A stretch of DNA of 64,000 nt. Origin: Agapanthus africanus. Lineage: Eukaryota > Streptophyta > Magnoliopsida > Asparagales > Amaryllidaceae. The stretch lies in NCBI GenBank assembly GCA_030015575.1, contig JASDDO010000018.1:231555138-231619137 (forward strand), read 5' to 3'. Under the pieces are notes generated by a model that saw nothing but the letters and a program-made list of their open reading frames with translations, searched no databases and was not told the origin of the DNA. The translations under genes and the position numbers were made by a program. Every line of letters begins with the position of its first letter. The first letter of the stretch is position 1. Below are positions 1-10,757 of this stretch, piece after piece.

Positions 1-2209
1 GTCACATATGATAAACCATATAATACGACATTCTCAAATCATGAGTGCGGATCAATCATCATATTTATATCTCGTACGGTAAATCCATCGTACGACATCA
101 CAAAATCGGGTTACGGGTCGCCTATCACATACAAATCAATATCCGTATGGTATCATCATCACTATATCATGAATAGGGTACTGATCTAAGTCTAGTACAT
201 ACCGATACCATCAATATATATCTGCGTGTGTATGAAAACACATCGCCCATCAATCCACTAATATAATATATCGTATCTCATAACACGACCCAAATCACAT
301 CACCGATCTCACGGCATCCAACCAAAACACATCGACTCATCTCCAAGTATCATATACTATCATCATCATCCGAGTATATGTATGCATACACATATATATA
401 TATACATACTCACATACATATACGTATATAAATATGTGCGTGTGTGTGTGTATACGCACAAGAAAGTAAAATGTATGCGTGTGGATGTGCGTGTGGGTGT
501 AATCTTTACTCTAGGGTTTCGTGACTAAGAAGCTAAACTAAATTACTTGTAATACACTAAAACTAACCATGAACATCTAAAACCTATCTGATAATCATCA
601 ACGTATCACAATACACATATCTATATATAACTATAACGTATTCGCATTTTACACTACGAAACTGCGGGGTTGCTATACGCCATCACCCGACTTCCCTCGT
701 AGATATATATCTACTCACCTGATCCCTGCTTGCCGACGTCGATGTCTCCATGCTTATCCTTGTTGTTCAAAGTCCACTTGAGGGTACCTACATATACACA
801 CACATAGCATATCGCATTAAAATCCAATTCAAAACTAAGATAACCTGCAAGGTGCCTATAGGTTAGAACCTATAGCCTACGCAAGCAAAAATAGCCAAAT
901 AACCCTCGTCGTCGACGTATAATAGTGCGACGGCCAAATCCACATTCAAATACCTAAAACCAAGTTATGAAAACCATGAAACACAAAACAACAACTCAGT
1001 AATCTTTCTCTAGATTTTCTTTCAGGTAAAAATTAGTTAAACAAACAATACTGGGGTGTTGTATAGGAGGTGTATGAACTACAGACTAAACCTAGACACA
1101 AATTATAAAAATTTAGCCGGCCACATACAGGTAAAATCCGGCCACCTCGGTTCTTCTGGCTTGGCTGGGGTTCGTTTTCATAGGGTGGTCTCGTCGTAGT
1201 CCATCTAGGTCAATGGAGTTGTTTGCTTTTCCAGTAAATCTCCCAGGACACTCCAGATTCCCTGCAGTCCTCAATATCATCACAAAACATCCACTTCAAG
1301 TGTTGGGTTTAGGCTCTGTTTAATCTGGGTTCATAGCACTATGGGGGTTTGGTAGTCACTAATACACTCAATTGAAATCTTCACTACCCAAAATCCCCTA
1401 ACCATTCTCTAGAAATTTCGAAGTACCACTAAATTACACAATATCACTTTTAACCATCATGGATGCTAAAGGAAATGGATAACTACTCTAATGGTGAACG
1501 AATTACCTCATTTGGCAACCCAAGAAATTTCTTGAGTTGCCCCAAGTCTCCAAAATCTAATTTTTCTTGGTCCAAAATGCTTGTAGTGAGCTTGTGCACA
1601 TTTTTAATGAAAGAGGGATGATGTTTTGGAGTATTTTTGGGTGTGTTGTGAGGGTTTTAGAGGAGGTGAAGGGAGAGGGCATCCATGTGAGATGAGGGGA
1701 AGAAAATGATGAAGATAATGAAGTAAACAAATGGGAGCCAAGGTCCAAGGTTGACCCCTCACCTCTCTCTCTCTTCTCTCTCATGCCCATACCTCTTTCT
1801 TATTCCCTATTCTTTTTCTTTTGTTTTCTTTTCATTTTCTTTTCATCTCTTTTATTTTCTTCTCATCTCAATAACAAAGCCATGCAAGAAAATAAAGAAA
1901 AGACCATGATAAGAAAATGTAACGATGTGAAATATGATATGGTGCATGGCATGTGCACAAATCAAGCTTAATGCACGATAAGTGATATTTAATCGCGATT
2001 AGCATTAATATGGAATATAATTAATTATAAAGAATTTATAATTTGCTTAAGTCACATAAATTCTTCCAGAAATCACCATTCAAATTAATTTTCCAATAAT
2101 CCTAATTTATCGGTATTTAATTATACCGCACCATTAAAATATTCCTAATATTTGTTATTTAATTATATAAATTCCCAAAAATAATATTTTATTTTTCTGA
2201 AATGTTACA
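1..2209 (-). repeat. L1 3' LTR (first ~2.2 kb of the LTR)
   Basis: Reverse complement of the first half of the LARD2 LTR. Clear anchors are 660-720, matching 50190-50250 (a block around GGGAAGTCGGGTG and GGCGTATAGCA), and 2100-2209, matching the LTR start. It is AT-rich, with CA/TA microsatellite stretches at 380-480. It lacks the 59-bp minisatellite because the window begins before that part of the LTR. Confidence 0.75.
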
Positions 2210-2222
2210 ATCTTCCCCCTTA
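2210..2222 (-). other. L1 polypurine tract
   Basis: On the minus strand a run of G and A (TAAGGGGGAAGAT) lies directly before the LTR start TGTAACATTTC. The matching tract in LARD2 is at 57191-57203. It would prime plus-strand DNA synthesis. Confidence 0.7.
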
Positions 2223-2779
2223 AATAAATTCAGTCCCCGAATTTTAATTTAAACCCCCCAAACACTAAAACATTTCAGTAAAAATATCAAGTCGTCGGGG
2301 CTCCGAAATTATAAATACCTAAAACACATCGTAGCGCAATGCATGCGCATGAAAACGAGTATATAAACCAAATCAAAACTCCATCAAGCATCCCACAATC
2401 ATCAGAGTTATGGTGAAGACACCAATGTCAAATTCCAATATGAAAACCAACATGATATAGATCAAAACTATAACATGTACATAACACGCATCGTTGTAAA
2501 CTCGTCACAACATCTTAAAGAAATGCATGTCAAACCTTTTTCAAATCACTGTGCAATGCGCGTATCACGGCACAGTAGCGGATGTTTATCATAAGAAAAT
2601 AACTCTATATACATATATATAATTGTTTAACATACAAGTCCCGCCGTTTTTGAAAACAATTTAGAAGGGTTTCCCTTTGTAAAATGTTTCGTGTCATCTC
2701 GGACACGTAGGTAAATATTGAGACTATAGCTCACTTTTTTTTGAAATCCCTTCGATACTATCGATGCATGCAAAAGCAT

Positions 2780-3560
2780 ATTCAGGTACTGTCCTCTGAC
2801 TAGTCCTGCTTAGCTACTACCAAATGGTAAATATCATAAAATGTACGGCTCAAAAGAAATCGTATTCAAATAGTACATGTAATAATGCCTTGTTCATCTG
2901 GTGCGCAAAGAAATCGAAATCAATGAATATGCCCTACATGTGCACAAAAACAAAAGCTAAATGCAACGGATGTGCACGAAAGCACCTGTCAAGGGCAACG
3001 GGTGTGCCTAACAGCAATATCAGGTGCATCTGATATGCACGAAGAATCCAGATTTAGTGTATCTGGTGTGCACCAAAATCGCCTCAAACGCGCCAAGTAT
3101 GCGTAAAATCCAACTCAAGTGCACAAGGTGCACGAAAACAATATCGAATATCATAATAAAAATCGACGGTATATGACAAACCTCAATCCAAATCAGGTAT
3201 ACCGTGGTATATAATCTCACAACTACGTGTATCAGCGTGCACAAAATTGAATCCAAATAGTAGAAGTGCATGAAAACTATACCGAAAGCACAAGTCAAAT
3301 CACATACATACTATAGGTATGAAATCAAAATCAACATCTCGAATGACATCAAATCGAAGTCGAGTGCAACCGTGGTACACAAAAACTCAATCATGTAAAT
3401 AAATCGCCAAAAATACCGAAGTCCAAATTGACGGAAACAGTCCCGCTCTGGCACATCCTCTAAAGATCTCTGGCCAACAATCCTGGTCACTCGTAACATG
3501 TCTCATTGGCGATGCCGAACTCTGGCCTACTTGGTGTGCACAATACGACTGATCCTGGGT
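2780..3560 (-). repeat. degenerate GTGCA/TGCAC repeat array in L1
   Basis: Irregular units of roughly 30-40 bp, each carrying GTGCAC or TGCAC-like words (for example around 2940, 2975, 3070 and 3120) separated by AAATC/CAAAT-rich linkers. The minus-strand order matches the longer array in LARD2 at 55440-56570. Confidence 0.55.
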
Positions 3561-4034
3561 CCAAGTCCTCTCGTTTAGTATTTCCCGAAAGCTCTCGTCG
3601 GGGTCTCATCCAAATCTCGTTCCTGCCGGACTTCCCGGAAGTTATCACCCTTTACTAAATCAATTTCTTATTCCGGAATGGCTGCATGCTCATCACAACT
3701 CCTTCTGTAAGATATATCAATTTTCAATGCATCTGTATGCGTATCACATCTCTAGTGTCAACGAAGGGGAACGTTATCTCATCAAGATCTCGTACGAACC
3801 TATTACTCCACTTTCCTCTAGTGTCGACTGATTCGGACTCTTCTCTTCGTGGCTGCATGGACTGCGCTCCAATATCTATACACATCTCTAGAGTCTCCCA
3901 AGCAATGTATCCCATCAGATGATATCCGAACGACGTCGAACTTTTCGATCGATTCGTCAAAGTTCCATAATCCCCCAAGAGCTAACTCTTGAGTACAGTT
4001 TAATAATATTCAGTACTTGCCACAGTACCTATGG

Positions 4035-4159
4035 ACTTGCCTAGAAGGGCAAAGCCAAGCCTCATTAATGGCACCACTGAACTGCTGCAAACCCTAAGGT
4101 TTTCAAAGCGTTCTCATGGTCATTATATCGTGTTAGGGTTTCATTCTCCCAGATGGTCC
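4035..4159 (-). other. ~125-nt conserved leader block, L1 copy
   Basis: On the minus strand it reads GGACC..., then AACCTTAGGGTTT, then GAGGCTT and GCCCTTC, in the same order and spacing as in LARD2 (54364-54486) and in the leaders of copia A, B1 and B2. The inner pairing AAACC/GGTTT is kept. The outer stem is weaker than in the other copies. Confidence 0.6.
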
Positions 4160-5041
4160 ATAGAATTACTTGCATGTTTTTCCGAATACCTTAAACTTAG
4201 AAAATGGGTTTCTGACATTCGATCGTCTTTATCGACTCTCAACGTACCTGCGTGAAATCTCCTTATGCTAGAATCAATCAATCTGATGACCTCGCATCAG
4301 GGTAAGCGAATGAACCACATGTCTTAGTCATTCATCCTCGGGTGACTAGCGACCTTTTATCATATCATTAAGTGTAAACTCGTGCTGCAGTAGCTCCAAC
4401 ATCTGGGACGATATCTCGTCATTCGCAGCAACAACTGGCTCAATCGTCTGCACGCTAAACAATGCCTCAATCATCAAGAATAACGGTGCATTGATGGTCA
4501 TCACATTCTAGCTGGCCACTTTCAGTAGCCCAATCCTCTGGTGCTGATCTGTACGTCCGAGAAATTCGTAAAGCAATCCATCAAACGCTCATGGAGTGAA
4601 AACACAATAAAACGACACATATATCCAATCGTGTGTCACTGGAATACATCCTGGTCAGTCCTCGTCCAAGTAAAGCTAGTGCTGACCGCAACTCTAGCCG
4701 CAGCTCTCTCTGCCTATGCAATCGTGGTAACAAAACAACCAACCGATATCGATGAGGATAGATCATAGGAATGAATATAATACGGTGCAAGGAAATTTAC
4801 ATTCTAAGACTTCTTAAGTGGAGTAGCGTATCGTAATTATGTCGCGGAACATACACACGGTACGTCACTCTACTTAAGTCACCTACTCCATCAACCAAGG
4901 TCAACCTATGTGACGAAAATTTGGGGCTAATACCCCATCGACCAAGTCTAAGTTCCATAAGGTCAATCCTAGGCTCCAAATATACATAAACGCCCTAGAC
5001 TCCACATAGTCAAACATATACTCGAACTAAGGTTAACCTAG

Positions 5042-5058
5042 CGCTCCGATACCAACTT
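5042..5058 (-). other. L1 primer-binding site (tRNA-iMet type)
   Basis: The minus strand reads AAGTTGGTATCGGAGCG immediately inside the 5' LTR end (...CGTGACA). It differs by one base from the TGGTATCAGAGC of plant LTR elements primed by initiator tRNA-Met. Confidence 0.75.
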
Positions 5059-6038
5059 TGTCACGACCCAAAATAGCACGTGACTGGCACCATAGTCACA
5101 TAATTCGCGAATTATTCGCCGAATTCGCGAATAATTCGCGAATTCTTGATCAAACGAATTAATCTCCGAATTATTCGTGATTGCCGAACTGGCCGAATTA
5201 TTCGCGAATTATTCGCGAATAATTCACGAATTATTCCCGAATTATGTGATAAAACACCGAATAATTTAAAAAACAGCAAATAATTCACAAAATCAAAACC
5301 TAGCGTCTCATATATTAATTTATTGCTCGAAATCCTTCCCGAACATTTCCCGAACACTTACCGAATCTTTCCCGAATACCTGCCGATTTTTTCCGAATAA
5401 TTCTCCGAATCCGAATTTTCGACCTCGCCGAATTATTCCCGAATGACGAATTTGTGACTATGACTGGCACTTGAATAATGTGAATTCCATAGAACCACAC
5501 CTAATTCAAGTAAGCAAAAAGCCCAGAAATCTAAACCATTTTAAAGAAAGTGTTTTATTAAAATAAGCCGAAATATGCGTTTTTAAAACATCAAGCATTT
5601 TCTGAAAATTTCGGCAGTGTTTCCTTTGTAAATACTTGCCCCAAACGGGTACAACATGCATAATATGTATAAAGGCATCCCCAAGCGGGAGCTAGCACTT
5701 CGTCAATTGACGGTCACAACCACGCAAGCAATATAATATACAACGCCGAAGGGCGAGGATCAAAACTCAAAAGGAAACCAAAATCATCAAGAAAACCATA
5801 ATAATACAGCACGCGACTCTATGGTCGAAAGAATAACAACTAGTTTTCTAAGTCTGAAGTAATATACAAGTCAGGTTGATGGAGTTTACCAGATACAACT
5901 GAATATAAATAAATACAATGGTGGTCACGATGCAAGTGAGTCTACCTACCAAAGAAATCATCCGGAAGAAGTAGTGTGGCAGCAAAGTCGCCAAGAAACC
6001 TGTAAGAAACTGTGGCACAACGGGGTTGAGTTGCCAAC
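5059..6038 (-). repeat. L1 5' LTR, 3' portion, interrupted
   Basis: On the plus strand it begins TGTCACGACCC, the reverse complement of the LTR 3' end. It aligns with the last part of the LARD2 LTR once the 372-bp MITE is removed. Its last bases (...GTTGAGTTGCCAAC) match the reverse complement of LARD2 near 52580. The next base starts element C. CCAAC at 6034-6038 is the expected C target duplication, whose partner lies outside the window. Confidence 0.75.
5091..5462. mobile_element. hAT-like MITE, 372 bp
   Basis: The termini are a perfect 10-bp inverted repeat, CATAGTCACA at 5091-5100 and TGTGACTATG at 5453-5462, extendable to about 17 bp with one mismatch. The identical 8-bp sequence ACTGGCAC flanks both sides (5083-5090 and 5463-5470). 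An 8-bp duplication is the hallmark of the hAT superfamily. The interior is almost wholly built from variants of CGAATTATTCGCGAAT, itself palindromic, so the transcript or single strand would fold heavily. It has no transposase. The LARD LTR closes up correctly when the element and one duplicate are removed. Confidence 0.85.
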
Positions 6039-6165
6039 TGTTGGGTTTCCATAGCACCTCATAAAAGGTTTGGAAGCATCACACATGCCACAATTTAAAT
6101 TTTAAGAGGTGCTAAGCAAACTAACCAAGGAATCGAACTAGAAATGTAGCGTAACATCTAATAGT
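6039..6165 (-). repeat. C 3' LTR, piece 1 (LTR 3' end)
   Basis: The reverse complement ends ...GAAACCCAACA. It matches the end of A's LTR, including the words GCTTGCTTAGCACC and GTGATGCTTCCAAAC. ATAGT at 6161-6165 is the left target duplication of A. Confidence 0.8.
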
Positions 6166-8260
6166 TGTTGGATATATGTATGCCCTAGAGGCTATTATAT
6201 GATAGTGGATGTATCTATACATGTATATATATATTCAGTATGCATTCTTGCTCGACATGATAGTATGCTATCTGGTTCTTCTTTATCTGACATGTTGATT
6301 TGATCATGCTTTTATTCATTCATACATGTTGATAAAGCCCTGAGGATATCGGCTTGACTACTCTGATTATGATGGAGATCATACTAGTGGGACATCTGTA
6401 GTCTATAAGCATATCCTGAAAAGTCCCTAATTGTAGGTATATCGAGATGGGGCATTGATATACCAGAGTAGACTAGCGTATATGATACTAGACCTATACG
6501 ATGGACGATGAATGTTCCCACATTCATCGATGTTTGACATCAAGGTCATATACGGGTGCTCAGTGGTGACTGGGTACACTGGACGGACTCACCGAGAACT
6601 CCTATATGGAATTATATCTATCGTCGGATAGCAGTTCTCAGGTGACACTGGTACAGGTTAGTCTGTAGACCCGAGATCGTCATAGAGACTTGTGTGTTCT
6701 CCCACTGTACTTTGATTGCCACCCTACCACGGCTCTACTGAGTCGTGCAAACAGGTGACCGTTGGGTACAGTCCCAAGACACACGAAGGCGATGAGCGAT
6801 AGGAGGGGTTTCGTCTCTCCCGGTATTGGGAGTTGATGCTGTGCTGTGCCCGACTGGTTATATCAGTAAGTCCCTGGCCAGGGCTGCTGAGATTTACTGA
6901 TAAGTGTTATCAGTAGTTTCTTGATCTGTTATAGACCATTCACCGGCATGACTTATTGAGTTATTGGGGTCGACGTGACCATCCCTAGGCTCGATATGCA
7001 GCATATCTGACGAAGAGACCGGACTGTACGGTAGTGTTGCCGGTTGGCTCGACGGGAGTTGTAGCAGGTTCGCTTGTTTTCTTCTGATCGTTCAATACCC
7101 GGGTGGCCGTTACGTTTAGCTGACCGCTTGCGGCTTGGGGGTGCTTGATATGATCATCACCCACTGCCGGCGTATTGACGAGTCTTAGAGTCCCATAAAG
7201 GAGTTACCTAGTCCAGGCGAAACGTTGTGGTGCGCGTATGCGATATGCGCATGTGCCCGATTAAAATGCGCGTATAGGATACCGTATATTTATCGGGCGG
7301 CTTGCTTTTGGTGGGGTCATATGTGATATGGCCGAATTGATAAATCAAGTGTTGATTTATCATTTAACCATTAGTTTTCTGCTTGAAACCTTTTCTTGTA
7401 TATGATGGATGTATGCATGCATGTATGTTTTTCTATGTTTCTTTTAGTTTCATGCACATATGGATGTGCATACATACATACATACATACACCATCTATCA
7501 TGGTTGATTACACATGGAAAATGGTGGCAATATAAGACTCACACCATGGTTAAATGAATGGATTATTATTTGATTTATGTTTAAAACAAAATAGAAAAGG
7601 AAAGGATAATTCTTGCTTAGCTTCTACACTCTTCTTTAAACCTAACCATGCTCACCAACTTCTAACCATGAGTTATCCTTCTCTTTGTGTTTTAAACGCA
7701 AGTTAAATAATGTCTCCATGCTCTAACTATGGTTTGAGATGAGGATTAGAAAATATATATACATATATTTTCTTTTTACTTCATATGGGTTATCATTTTT
7801 ACTCTTGTTAAAAGAAAGCCATCATCTTCCTCCTCCTTCTTCCTTTGCTCTCTAGTTTCTTCTAGTGAGTTAAACACACATAAAGAAAGGTTTTTGAAGT
7901 GAGAATCATAACTACAACATCATTCTACACAAGTTTAGCCAACTTGTTTAGAGTGTTATCTTCTTTTCTTCTCTTGAAAAGTCAAGTTGATAGCTTGGAC
8001 GAAGGAGCTTCGGGTGGATCGTCATGGACAAAAGAAGACTACAAGAGGACGTTCCTCCAACACCCAAGAGGCCAAAGAATCTAGCGAAGGGAGCTACAAA
8101 GGTTGTAGTCTTGAAACCCTAGTCTTTTTGCCTTTAACATTTGGAAACCCTAATTTTCGAGGATAAGATCCTTTGTATGCTTGCTTAGCACCATAAAAAC
8201 TTGAACTTTGTGACAGGTGATGCTTCCAAACTCTACATAGGATGCTAGGTTAACCTAACA
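6166..8260 (+). repeat. A 5' LTR
   Basis: 2,095 bp, TGTTGGATATATG... to ...AACCTAACA. It contains a block around 7090-7150 (GACCGCTTGCGGCTTG) that is nearly identical in the LTRs of B1, B2 and C. Confidence 0.95.
7749..7772 (+). promoter_or_regulatory. candidate TATA region in A 5' LTR
   Basis: A 24-bp near-palindrome, GAAAA then an ATATATAC-type run then TTTTC, lies about 1.58 kb into the LTR and contains TATATATA. It is repeated at 16277-16300 in the 3' LTR. The position and sequence suit the promoter of an Angela-type LTR. The start site is not defined. Confidence 0.35.
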
Positions 8261-8274
8261 TTGGTATCAGAGCC
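8261..8274 (+). other. A primer-binding site
   Basis: TTGGTATCAGAGCC directly follows the 5' LTR. It is complementary to the 3' end expected for plant initiator tRNA-Met. Confidence 0.9.
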
Positions 8275-8458
8275 GACCTAGAAGATTAGGCGACACTTTT
8301 ACGAAGTAAAAATCCCGATCAGATCAAAATACGACTTTTCGAAGCCTTCTCTGGACATTTTTTAAAATCTGACATTTTTCAGAATTAAAAATACTTAAAA
8401 AATAGAGCAGGAAAATATATAAAATACTGTGAAAAACGAACTAATGATCCGTACAAAT

Positions 8459-8506
8459 GGCCGCGGAACCGCGGCAATTACTTGCTTACGCCGCTATTCC
8501 GCGGCC
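8459..8506 (+). other. A GC-rich leader hairpin
   Basis: Arms GGCCGCGGAACCGCGGC (8459-8475) and GCCGCTATTCCGCGGCC (8490-8506) pair over 17 bp with two mismatches around a 14-nt loop, about 200 nt after the primer site. B1, B2 and D have a hairpin at a comparable place. Confidence 0.6.
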
Positions 8507-8759
8507 GTACAGAGAGTTCAATGCTTCATTTTTCCACAGTAATTCATAATCCTTCTTGTATATTGTTTTAGGTATGTTTAATCTGAATTTAGTACTGTAA
8601 ATTCTGGAGATGGTTTTGGACTCGTCGATTCGATTGGAATTTTCATTTCGTTGCTTTTCCGGGTAAATTAGAAAGTATTGAAGTGTTTGAACGAGTATCA
8701 TTTGCTCACTATTTACGGGGTTTAAATATTTTGGAGGCACGTGTAAGTCTTTTTGTGGT

Positions 8760-8887
8760 GGACCCTCTAGAAGACAACAAACCTTAACTCGATTATGTGA
8801 CCGTCTTGAACTGCCCTTTGAACCTTAAGGTTTGGGGCAGTACGGCGTGCCACATGTGAGGCGTTGGTTTGACCCTTCTACGGCTGG
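8760..8887 (+). other. ~125-nt conserved leader block, A copy
   Basis: Holds a nested hairpin: ACTGCCC (8810-8816) with GGGCAGT (8835-8841), enclosing AACC TTAA GGTT. It is nearly identical in B1 and B2 and recognisable in the LARD elements. Confidence 0.65.
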
Positions 8888-9580
8888 ATCGCTACTACTG
8901 TGTCGCACTCCGGAATTTTGAACCCTGCTCAAGTGTTGAGCTTTAGTCAATCTTGGGTATTTGATCGTTCGTTCGAAAAATTTAATACTGTCTGTTTATC
9001 TGGAATGTGATAAAATATGTGGAATTCATATAGTTTAGGCATGAAATACGAAATATGTGATATTTCGCATTTATGATGTCTAAAGAGAATGTGTATTCCA
9101 AATACTGTAGTTTTACACTTTCTTTTCTGTGACCGTAAGTGTAGTATGTTCGATATCGCCGGTTTCGTTGCTATACATCAACGACAATTGGGGTATGCAT
9201 ACTTACTTACGTTGATGATATGTGATATTATGTGTTGCTGAGATATGATGTGCAGGATTGTCGCGATCGAATAGCCGGGGGTTTTATGTGAGATAAGAGT
9301 TTTATATTTTCATTCATGTAAATTCAAATGTAATGTAATATTCTTTTATTTGGGGCACTTCCGGGTTGAGGTTGTGTCACCAGTGTTGTATATTATTTAC
9401 TTTTCCGCATTAGGATAGACCTAAGGAGGGGAGCACAAGTGACCGGGTTCTGGGGTTCAGTGGGAGGCCATCTCGAGGAGTTGAGACCGGGTCTCCTAAA
9501 CTACAGAATTGGTAGGGTCGCTTGCCGCTCTTATAGGGGTCTAGGGGTGTGGGCTTGGCTATTCATCGCGACTATGGAAT

Positions 9581-9616
9581 CCGTATTTTCTATTATTGGC
9601 TAAATACTAAATACGG
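9581..9616 (+). other. A mid-leader stem
   Basis: CCGTATTT (9581-9588) pairs perfectly with AAATACGG (9609-9616). The same place in B2 has CCGTGTTTT/AAAACACGG, and in D CGGGTTTCA/TGAAACCCG. Confidence 0.55.
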
Positions 9617-10111
9617 ACGTCCTAGTAAATCCCACATTATATCTATGTTTCTGCTGCCTGTGTTCTGTGATATCTGAGATGGATGACATATTATATATAT
9701 GATATATAGTAGACGTTGCTTATGTTTTACACCCGCGCTAGTCCCGTCCCGGTATGCCGTTAGTTAGGTAACTTAACGGTGCATAACAGAACATTGCGGT
9801 GAATGCGGATGGCATAAGCGTACGTGTTATTTTCGTTTCTTTTCTGTGATTGGCTTAAGGACTTAAATGATGGGATTAAATTAATATGATTAATGTAAAG
9901 AAAATAAACCTAAAAAGATGTTGTAGAATCGGATTTAAAAACCACTCGGCTATTTATGAAAAAGCTACATTTCAAAACTGCGGAGCTTAAGCCACTCCTT
10001 TTGAAAACCATTTTGATTCGATGACGATATCAAGTTCAAAGCGTTAAAGATTTCTTAAAAATCAACTGCAACCCTCCGTCATTTTAGGAAGTAGAGTACT
10101 TAGTATTCGTG

Positions 10112-10320
10112 CTACGTTTGTTGACTTTAGTTAAGGCGTAGTGTACGGTAGCTAAGCGATGTCTTCCTACATTGCATATGATGCAGATTAATTAGGACAT
10201 TCATACGACTTTGTTGACCATAATTAAGGGTCATACGGGTGGGTCTAATTGATCAAGAAATGACGGGTAGAACTTGAATGGTACTTATGATTTGTTGACC
10301 ATAGTTAAGGTCATAAGTAC
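10112..10320 (+). other. A triple stem-loop array
   Basis: Three hairpins in a row, each exposing a loop of the type TTTGTTGACCATAGTTAAGG. SL1 is at 10112-10141 (CTACG/CGTAG), SL2 at 10203-10236 (one mismatch), and SL3 at 10281-10320 (perfect 10-bp stem GTACTTATGA/TCATAAGTAC). They begin about 650 nt before gag. The array is also present in B1, B2 and D. Confidence 0.65.
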
Positions 10321-10757
10321 TAGGGGTAAAAATCATATCGGGAATTTCAAGTGTTGAGATTTGCAATGAGATTGCATACCTTCCATATGATGGTTGGATC
10401 CCGATCCCACAGTGGGCAATAGTTGCTCCTAAGAGAGTTTTACAGTTTACAATTAGCTAACTTATTAGGTGTCTAGAAAGGTGTTAACGCGGCTCCGCCT
10501 CTTGGAAACGAGGTTTACTTTAATTAGGTTCGTGCGAAAGCACGGGGAACTTCCCTCAAGTACCGACACTGGCCTGGCTGAACGGTTAGCGAAGTTGTAG
10601 ACTGTAATTAATCCTGGCTAGTTTTCTTTTGAAGGTTTGAAAGAAAAACTTGATTAAAACAGTGGGATACGTCGATTAGACAAGATAATAACCAATCTGA
10701 TCTATGCAAGAGCTTTCGCTGAGTGTATTCTTTTCTCTCTCTTAATGGCAGATACCA

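Larger units (their letters stand above)
2210..5058 (-). other. L1 interior, non-coding, ~2.85 kb
   Basis: Runs from polypurine tract to primer site and is shorter than the 3.94-kb LARD2 interior. It holds the GTGCA/TGCAC repeat array, a copy of the ~125-nt block at 4035-4159, and two short stretches whose minus-strand translations resemble LARD2: 4797-4979, and around 3724-3880 with the peptide W-x-x-RFVRD. No retroelement enzyme motif was found. Confidence 0.6.
1..6038 (-). mobile_element. L1: LARD-family LTR retrotransposon, minus strand, partial
   Basis: On the minus strand this reads as the same family as the complete element at 48762-61713. It has an LTR start (TGTAACATTTC, reverse complement ending at 2209), a polypurine tract at 2210-2222, a non-coding interior, a primer site at 5042-5058 and the 3' end of the 5' LTR from 5059. 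The left end is cut by the window. The 5' LTR is interrupted at 6039 by copia element C and should resume beyond the right edge. No gag, protease, integrase or reverse transcriptase motif was seen. It is the oldest layer of the stack because everything up to at least 62522 lies inside it. Confidence 0.8.
8275..10757 (+). other. A untranslated leader, ~2.5 kb
   Basis: No long frame. It aligns along its length with the leaders of B1, B2 and D. In order it carries a GC-rich hairpin (8459-8506), the ~125-nt block (8760-8887), a closed stem (9581-9616) and three stem-loops (10112-10320). It lacks the duplicated hairpin module found in B1, B2 and D between the last two. Just before gag it has a pyrimidine-rich stretch (TTCTTTTCTCTCTC) around 10727-10741, expanded in D into a GA/CT microsatellite. 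Confidence 0.8.

Noticed and set aside
5091..5462. CGAATTATTCG region as a plain simple repeat
   Set aside because: The precise inverted termini and 8-bp duplication show it is a transposed unit.
7899..8084. 61-codon frame at the end of the A 5' LTR
   Set aside because: It does not survive intact in the 3' LTR at the same place and has no known motif.
8261..8274. TGGTATCAGAGCC words as tRNA gene fragments
   Set aside because: Each lies directly after an LTR end and is a primer-binding site; no cloverleaf surrounds it.
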